Shown: in pieces, positions 30,201 through 34,768 of the stretch
Position numbering within the stretch: position 1 is the stretch's first letter
Layout: each line of letters opens with the position of its first letter
From: Paraglomus occultum
Taxonomy: Eukaryota > Glomeromycota > Glomeromycetes > Paraglomerales > Paraglomeraceae
DNA length: 34,768 bases
NCBI GenBank assembly: GCA_910592205.1
Contig: CAJVPJ010000211.1
Span: 1-34,768 of the forward strand
Direction of reading: 5' to 3'
Notes under the pieces: generated by a model
The model's database searches: none
Seen by the model: the letters and a program-made list of their open reading frames with translations, nothing else
What the model was told of the DNA's origin: nothing
Made by a program: the position numbers and the translations under genes

Positions 30201-31146
30201 GTGTTATGCAAATGGAAGTGGAGTAGAAAAGAATAAACAAAAGGCAGTTGAATGGTATCAAAAATCTGCTGAACAAGGACATGTGAATGCACAATACAAT
30301 CTTGGTTGGTGTTATGAACATGGAACTGGAATAGAAGAAGATAAACAAAAGGCAGTTGAATGGTATCAAAAAGCTGCTAAACAAGGAAATGCTTATGCAC
30401 AATATAATCTTGGCATATGTTATAGGCATGGAACTGGAATAGAAGAAGATAAACAAAAAGCAGCTGAATGGTATCAAAAAGCAGCTAAACAAGGACATGC
30501 TAATGCACAATTTAAGCTTGGTGTGTGTTATGCAAATGGAATTGGGGTAGAAAAGCATGAACAAAAGGCTGTTGAATGGTATCAAAAATCAGCTGAACAA
30601 GGGCATGTTCATGCACAGTATAATCTTGGGGTGTGTTACAATAATGGAACTGGAATAGAAAAGAATGAACAAACAGCAGTTGAATGGTATCAAAAAGCAG
30701 CTGAGCAAGGATATGCTAATGCACAATACAATCTTGGTGTATGTTATATGAATGGGATTGGAGTAAAAGCAGATGAGCAAAAGGCAGTTGAATGGTATCA
30801 AAAAGCTGCTGAACAAGAAGATGCTGATGCACAAAATAATCTTGGTGTATGCTATGCAAACGGAATTGGAGTAGAAAAAGATGAACAGAAAGCATTTGAA
30901 TGGTATCAAAAAGCTGCTGTGCAAGGGGTTGCTTTTGCTCAATATAATCTTGGTATGTGTTATGCAAATGGAAGTGGAGTAGAAAAGAATAAACAAAAGG
31001 CAGCTGAATGGTATCAAAAAGCTGTTGAACAAGGGCATGTTCATGCACAGTATAATCTTGATCAGTTGGAAACAGCACAAGTGGCTGAACAAGAAAATGT
31101 TGATAGCACAAAATGGTCTTGGTTGTCTATATGGAACAAGTATTAA
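27208..31146 (+). CDS. RING-like/Sel1-repeat protein (paralog 2)
   Basis: Single exon, 1312 aa, a close paralog of the gene at 4388. The N-terminal ~450 residues align nearly without gaps (shared blocks such as KPWYTTWRQLIILQDSLDEW). The RING-like block at about 470-510 keeps C473, C488-Q-H490 and C-P-Y-C but has Tyr (477) where paralog 1 has the second Cys of CxxxC. An Asn run encoded by AAT repeats (about 28927-28949) precedes the repeats. From about residue 600 there are 18 complete 36-residue Sel1 repeats plus a partial one (YNLDQ), then a short unique end (KWSWLSIWNKY). Sel1 repeats scaffold protein complexes; the substrate or partner is unknown. The extra repeats relative to paralog 1 are explained partly by an internal duplication. 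Both paralogs stay open, so both may be expressed. Confidence 0.9.
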   Translation: MGSSSTAAGYVSDNVLTASTSSITMSSSASTPTSSITQGTFPKIILQLMEQGLMSADEQITELLINLQYSQNIYALKYILEHKGDSVSVEVLNTALKSLCSQEFDDVFSVETAIKLEWQLRIIVTILEQMYRKGCQFTGHFLDGIRKSISTYKNTHAMIKQHGGEIWKIKLAGSTESDKTIKSFKCNYNVDYLLTLIKNTLNSTCNEKTQYQTRIDRAIAALKGLLVVVPGLAKVGIKLITGVDIPLSKCDIGRSWRHFKEACHIEPSGKPWYTTWRQLIILQDSLDEWYQQKESNISMSFKERVLLEYLWYNISLCYSENAADNNNQDVSISDELWFGILDIIQQLIQKTFSMTTQSICYYIALDSLNNATNEFIQFKSIEVLLSLEAKNSELFVTVPDDISDCNEKYIPKLVSMYYYLREKSEVELNLISKYTPDTLMPTAEDKKQQDNRKGKGKDVEKIPIDYIAEDMKCGILYDVVGDFYQLHCQHIISSKALLSLNNPECPYCRSEIRRNKVYYMPQQTIYSNIKQYLPDAEYQDIHNTYTGRTADMMIFDECDDLKKQKNENRMGKYDNNNNNNNPESTWSSIWKSLTSPNAEKLCHRANAAYRKKKFEKAVELYQKAAEQGYAQAQYMLGLCYRRGTGIEKDEQKAVEWYQKAAEQGDVYAQLNLGVCYENGTGIEKDEQKAVEWYQKAAQQGHAQAQNNLGICYENGTGIEKDEQKAVEWYQKAAQQGHAQAQKNLGVCYRHGTGVEKDEQKAVEWYQKAAKQNNAGAQYNLGVCYANGTGIEKNEQKAVECYQKAANQGHANAQFNLGVCYRHGTGVEKDKQKAVEWYKKAAEQGYAQAQYNLGECYANGIGVEKHEQKAVEWYQKSAEQGYILAQFNLGVCYNNGTGIEKNEQTAVEWYQKAAEQGYANAQYNLGLCYMNGTGVGEDEQTAVEWYQKAAEQGHAQAQYNLGCCYRDEIGVEKNEQKTFEWYQKAAVQGVAFAQYNLGVCYANGSGVEKNKQKAVEWYQKSAEQGHVNAQYNLGWCYEHGTGIEEDKQKAVEWYQKAAKQGNAYAQYNLGICYRHGTGIEEDKQKAAEWYQKAAKQGHANAQFKLGVCYANGIGVEKHEQKAVEWYQKSAEQGHVHAQYNLGVCYNNGTGIEKNEQTAVEWYQKAAEQGYANAQYNLGVCYMNGIGVKADEQKAVEWYQKAAEQEDADAQNNLGVCYANGIGVEKDEQKAFEWYQKAAVQGVAFAQYNLGMCYANGSGVEKNKQKAAEWYQKAVEQGHVHAQYNLDQLETAQVAEQENVDSTKWSWLSIWNKY
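29100..31070 (+). repeat. 108-bp array coding 18 Sel1 repeats, with higher-order duplication
   Basis: Eighteen 108-bp modules plus a partial one. Repeats 7-11 closely match repeats 14-18 at protein level: the markers ANGIGVEKHEQK, NNGTGIEKNEQTAVEW, QGYANAQYNLG, QGVAFAQYNLG and ANGSGVEKNKQK occur in the same order in both blocks. The offset between equivalent bases is 756 bp (29776 to 30532), exactly seven modules. This indicates a block duplication or unequal crossover inside the gene. Confidence 0.88.
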
Positions 31147-31560
31147 TATAAAGTCAGCTATTACTATCAAAAATTTGTTAAATTATCAAAAGCAGCTATG
31201 CAAGGAAATTTTTATGCACAAGATAACCTTGAGGTTGGTGTTTTGAAAGTGAATGAGCAATGTTCAGAAAGTTGTTATCTGTATTATGTATCAAGAGAAA
31301 ACATATATGTAATCTTAGCAATGTTAAAAAAATGAACTTGTTAGATAGAGATGTTCAAAAGCTATTACATTGTCCCAAAATAAATACAGCTGAATAAAAG
31401 AAGGTTATGTACATTATAATAATAACTTGATTGGTGTTATGAAAAGGGAGTTAGGAGTAAATAATGCTATTGAATTATTGTATATCATAATGCAGCTGAT
31501 CAAAGGTATTAGTATATTGATATAAAGGCACAAAATAATGTTTATTTAACATATTGTAAA
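31147..31560 (+). pseudogene. Decayed Sel1 repeats beyond the stop codon
   Basis: After the TAA at 31144-31146 the sequence still resembles Sel1 modules in shifted frames. 'aaagcagctatgcaaggaaatttttatgcacaagataacctt' (about 31191-31232) equals a KAAxQGNxYAQxNL segment. Further on come 'gttatgaaaagggagttaggagtaaataatgctattgaa' (about 31436-31474) and 'aaggcacaaaataatg' (about 31525-31540), which also look like module pieces. Stops and indels break them. The array was apparently longer, and the present C-terminus arose by truncation. Confidence 0.65.
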
Positions 31561-32919
31561 GATTGAACCCACATTTTTTTATTTGTTGACTCAGCCTCAG
31601 CCAATACTATTACTTTACATAATGGAAACTTTTCCTTTTTCTTATGTAAACCTTCCCTTTTTATTGTCTTATGGCAATAATCAGCACAAAAACTGTCTTC
31701 TAATTTTAAAGTATATATATATATATATAGTAGCTAGTAGCTAGCAATGGCGACTAGCAGCTAGCAGCTTAGCTATGGTGGCCGCAAAAAATGCTTGTCG
31801 AAAAGCTTGTGTTTATATATGTATTTTTATAAATAAAAAAAAATAAAAAAAAATTTATTGTCCTACAATACGCAATAATCCAAAGTGTTGAGCTCAAAAT
31901 ATATAATAACTAAGTAAATTATTTATTGCAAAAAGTTGATTGGAAAAACTTTTTCTTTATCAGCAAACCGAATACTACAGTACATCACTTTCACTGGTAT
32001 TCTCTCTAGTCTCTAACTTCGTCACTTACTTCATGTCTCTTGACTCTACAGCAACTGACGACTTTTTTTTCACTTTCATGCGCTTGTCCAAAAATAACCG
32101 TTTGTTTATTTTATTTTATGTACTGTAAATGTAAATACTTTGCGTACACAAAGTATGGATAAACTGGATCGTTTGATTCTCGATTAATAATGCCTTTAGA
32201 CTAGTCTAAATTCAAACAAACATTAAAAATAAATTTACCTGCCTAACTTAGAGTCTTGAAAAAATTCCTAAACGAAATATGTTCTCAGCTACTCTACTTA
32301 TTTTTAGATAAACGTAAAACCGGTATCACCGAATTCGTATGCAAACTTCTTTTTCCAATCACAAATAGTAGTATGTACGCACAGAAGTTATTCATGTAAG
32401 TATTGTGAAGCTATATTTAAATGTAATGGTATTAGTATATCAGTCATTTCCTGCTGCATAATAAATGTCGTAATTATACAATACTGTTGTTGACACAACG
32501 TCCAATAAGATTGTGCAACAATCGACATATACATGTACGACATTACTATCCATTATTATTACCAATCTATAAATAACTATCAGCAGATGTTTCCCTTATG
32601 AAATTTCCCTTATGAAATTCACACGTACAGTAAATAACGTTATGTCATTTCATTTTATTCACACGATACGTTGTACATTTGATAGAGAAAGAAACCACCA
32701 CGATCGTTCAGAATCCAAAGGACTCTTTTATCAACTTGAGGCATCATCCAACTTTATTCATACTTCCGTCAAACACATTATACTTAACACAAACCATAGA
32801 TGTCTCATGTTTTCCCGTTATTATGCCTGCCCTAATATAATTAAAACTTGCCACCACACCACATCGATAACACACCCCAAATCAACATACTGCCACATAA
32901 AAATTCATCGAACGACACT
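31561..32919. other. Intergenic, no gene recognised
   Basis: AT-rich sequence. Contains a (TA)9 tract at 31712-31729 followed by CTAG-rich short repeats (tagctagtagctagc ... gactagcagctagcagc, about 31730-31770) that can partly fold back. No coding motif was seen. The open frame at 32612-32956 looks non-coding (His/Thr-rich, no motif). Confidence 0.4.
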
Positions 32920-33072
32920 ATGCCGGTCAAACCTGTTAAAGAGAAACCACCAGTAAAAGATTCAGTAATAAAACTGCGTTCAGAAAATAAATGTAATGAA
33001 TGCTTGATATCCTATACAACTATATTAACACCACTTTCTTTTCCATTACAATTCTTTGTTTCTCTATTGTAA
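32920..33072 (+). other. Possible upstream exon with a CxxC motif
   Basis: A 50-codon frame begins MPVKPVKEKPPVKDSVIKLR and contains K-C-N-E-C, then turns hydrophobic before a stop. The first ~35 residues look protein-like. It lies 220 bp upstream of the hypothetical gene at 33296, whose start region carries C-K-K-W-L-P-R-H-I-R-D-V-H. Together they could form a split C2H2-type zinc finger, but I could not find a convincing donor and acceptor pair to join them. Confidence 0.25.
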
Positions 33073-33295
33073 ATTGAATTATTGTGATTCTTGTTATGAG
33101 CAGTGTTGTGATTGTTTACTTATGGGTTGTAGTTCTTTGTTGTAGACTACTACCTATCATAATCTGTTGTTCCCGAAAACTATCATTTCATGGTCCGTTA
33201 TCGTAAGCCGTTATTGTATGGTTCGTTGTCGTTGTTGTATACGTATTATCAACATAATTAACAAATCATTAATCAATCATTATTAATACGCCTAC

Positions 33296-33808
33296 ATGCT
33301 GAATATCCCAATATGTAAAAAATGGCTCCCAAGGCACATACGAGACGTTCACGATAACAGCATTCCATCTCCACAAAACAAATACCTTTTAAGCCATACA
33401 AAGGCCTACCATCCGGGTAGTAGAATAAAAATCAACGGCGCAATCGAATTATATGACAATACCCTATACTATGACGTTCAAAGCTCTAATTTCGTCACCC
33501 CAAAATCAGCAACAATGAACGACAACACCAACACTAACAACAACACTACCAATACTAACAACATCAATAAAACATCCATCAGGTTTAACACGGTTCGCGC
33601 AATTGCTGCAGGAAAATCTGCACACATTAAAAAACAACAAACTGAACCCCCCCCTCCTAGCAACAACACCTCCACGACTAATACAGTAAATGAATCAAAT
33701 GACGACTCATCCAATGACACCGCACCGAATACACCGACTGAAGATAAACCAAAGAGACGAACCAAAGTCAGAGAATTAGCAGTCAAAAAGAAAGTAAACA
33801 GCAGTTAA
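33296..33808 (+). CDS. Hypothetical Asn/Thr-rich protein with HxxxxH motifs
   Basis: 170 aa if the ATG at 33296 is used; the true start may lie in an upstream exon. Residues 1-65 look ordered, with one Cys (PICKKWLPRH), two H-x4-H pairs (HIRDVH and HTKAYH) and 'SRIKINGAIELYDNTLYYDV'. Residues about 75-155 are low complexity (Asn/Thr/Ser, a PPPP run). The C-terminus is basic (KPKRRTKVRELAVKKKVN), like a nuclear-localisation or DNA-binding tail. I do not recognise the family. A zinc-finger-like DNA-binding protein is possible but unproven. No paralog was seen in the window. Confidence 0.45.
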   Translation: MLNIPICKKWLPRHIRDVHDNSIPSPQNKYLLSHTKAYHPGSRIKINGAIELYDNTLYYDVQSSNFVTPKSATMNDNTNTNNNTTNTNNINKTSIRFNTVRAIAAGKSAHIKKQQTEPPPPSNNTSTTNTVNESNDDSSNDTAPNTPTEDKPKRRTKVRELAVKKKVNSS

Positions 33809-34690
33809 GTGGTGCTTTATTAATTCCACAGTATTGTACAAAAAAAGGTAATGAATTACTCTGGCCAATAGTTACTGGTAAAGTTGAATAATTTGTTGCT
33901 GTTATCATAATTGTTACTGTTGCTGCCGTTACTGCTGTTACTGTTATTTATCAGTACAGCGATGTTTACTGTTATCTGTTAGCAATCAAACGTTTTGTAA
34001 ATTGATTGGAAATAGTTTAAGGATTAATTTTCTTAATTAACGGGAAAAGTATAACAATTGTATAGTGGAGGAGGTTATTGATTGTAGTTGTAGTGAAAAA
34101 AATTGGAAACGAGAGAAGAAATTTTACAAAATAACAATTTCCCTACTGCAGTCAACACAAACACTAACACCCTTCATATTCAATTCAACATTGAAAACAT
34201 TCGATATAGCCCATTACTAAACATAATAAAAAACTGTAAACGAAATTGATAAGCGAATCTCGCATAATATAATTCAATGAAGCCATAAGCCATTAATACG
34301 TTAACTCACTACCGGTACATTTACCCAACCCCAACACATCTACAATATGAACCAAACCCAAACACAATTTAAACAAATACTAGCTCCATTACAAACATCT
34401 GAAAATCAACACTGAAATTTTCCAAACAACCTGAATACCAAACTAAAACAAACACTGCGAAGCCCATCTTAACCCATCGCTAGTTAATATACAAATTCAG
34501 TTAGCATATTACCGCAAATAGGAGTAGGCTAAAGCGAGTAGTTTATGCCACACAGCAGGTGTCACAATCAGTATTGGTGCCACACATAGATATCATGTGA
34601 TAAGGACAAAATCAAATCTCTCGCATGATGATCTCTAAGTTTTCAATGAAACTATCTGCCTGTTCTGCACTACCCACTTTCCTCTACCCT
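33809..34690. other. Intergenic, no gene recognised
   Basis: Contains a degenerate tgttactgttg-type repeat (about 33898-33965) and AC-rich sequence (34140-34450) without coding motifs. Confidence 0.4.
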
Positions 34691-34768
34691 TCAGTACATA
34701 TCCCGCACTTTTTCCATCAGTTCATTAACAGTAAGTCTTCGGCTATCAGTTCTTCTCTGTTCCTCCGT
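34691..34768 (-). CDS. Possible 3' end of a gene running off the right edge
   Basis: From the window edge the minus strand is open for 25 codons to a TGA at 34693-34691, reading TEEQRRTDSRRLTVNELMEK then VRDMY. The composition (charged, helical) looks coding, but the piece is too short to identify. Confidence 0.3.
   Translation of the reverse strand, partial: TEEQRRTDSRRLTVNELMEKVRDMY

Noticed and set aside
29119-31170. Antisense open frames of 190-240 codons opposite Sel1 array 2
   Set aside because: Same reason: periodic shadows of the 108-bp modules with no start or splice context.
31712-31770. (TA)n plus CTAG-rich repeats as a CRISPR-like or replication origin element
   Set aside because: Copies are too short, imperfect and unevenly spaced; better explained as a microsatellite.
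32612-32956. 114-codon frame as a gene
   Set aside because: Biased composition (His/Thr/Ile) typical of AC-rich noncoding sequence; no motif.
1-34768. tRNA or rRNA genes
   Set aside because: No T-loop (GGTTCGAATCC-like) with matching acceptor stem and no conserved rRNA strings were noticed by eye; a covariance-model scan would settle this.

Overview
The window looks like nuclear DNA of an AT-rich filamentous fungus. The best guess is an arbuscular-mycorrhizal (Glomeromycotina-type) genome, because it combines large Sel1-repeat proteins, a TKL-like kinase of the expanded Rhizophagus type (a 'W-T-x-G-N' linker followed by a kinase domain), short phase-conserved introns of about 70-170 bp, and many decayed DDE transposons. 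This placement is inference; no species is claimed.

Layout. 0-13.8 kb (accessory): a three-copy tandem array of about 450-470 bp (341-1772), a degenerate coding-like stretch, a decayed kinase copy (3122-3700, -), an intronless RING-like/Sel1-repeat gene (4388-7270, +), a mariner relic (about 8.05-8.28 kb), a multi-exon TKL-like pseudokinase gene (9106-11587, -), then 2.3 kb without a recognisable gene. 13.8-22.1 kb (core island): five ordinary, densely packed, intron-containing genes: a phospho-site-rich conserved fungal protein (13860-15948, +), DPM2 (16222-16634, -), a twin-CX3C protein (16775-17983, +), the mitochondrial protease OMA1 (18501-20254, -) and a diphosphoinositol-polyphosphate-type Nudix hydrolase (21058-22036, -). 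Exon boundaries were assigned by eye from GT/AG sites, reading frame and family alignment. 22.1-34.8 kb (accessory): a Tc1-like relic, a kinase C-lobe pseudogene, a pogo/CENP-B-HTH-type transposase relic beside a 30-bp perfect palindrome, a second and larger RING-like/Sel1 gene (27208-31146, +) with decayed repeats beyond its stop codon, a hypothetical low-complexity protein (33296-33808, +) and a possible gene end at the right edge.

How it fits together. Both Sel1 genes have kinase relatives, intact or decayed, as neighbours, so the flanks look like products of repeated duplication and decay of a kinase + Sel1 neighbourhood. The most striking object is the 744-aa pseudokinase. It appears to consist of three truncated kinase N-lobes followed by one complete kinase domain. 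A phase-0 intron lies at the equivalent position in three of the four units. The complete domain has lost the beta-3 lysine and the DFG aspartate. The core-island genes serve unrelated housekeeping roles: dolichol-phosphate-mannose synthesis, mitochondrial inner-membrane quality control and inositol-pyrophosphate turnover.
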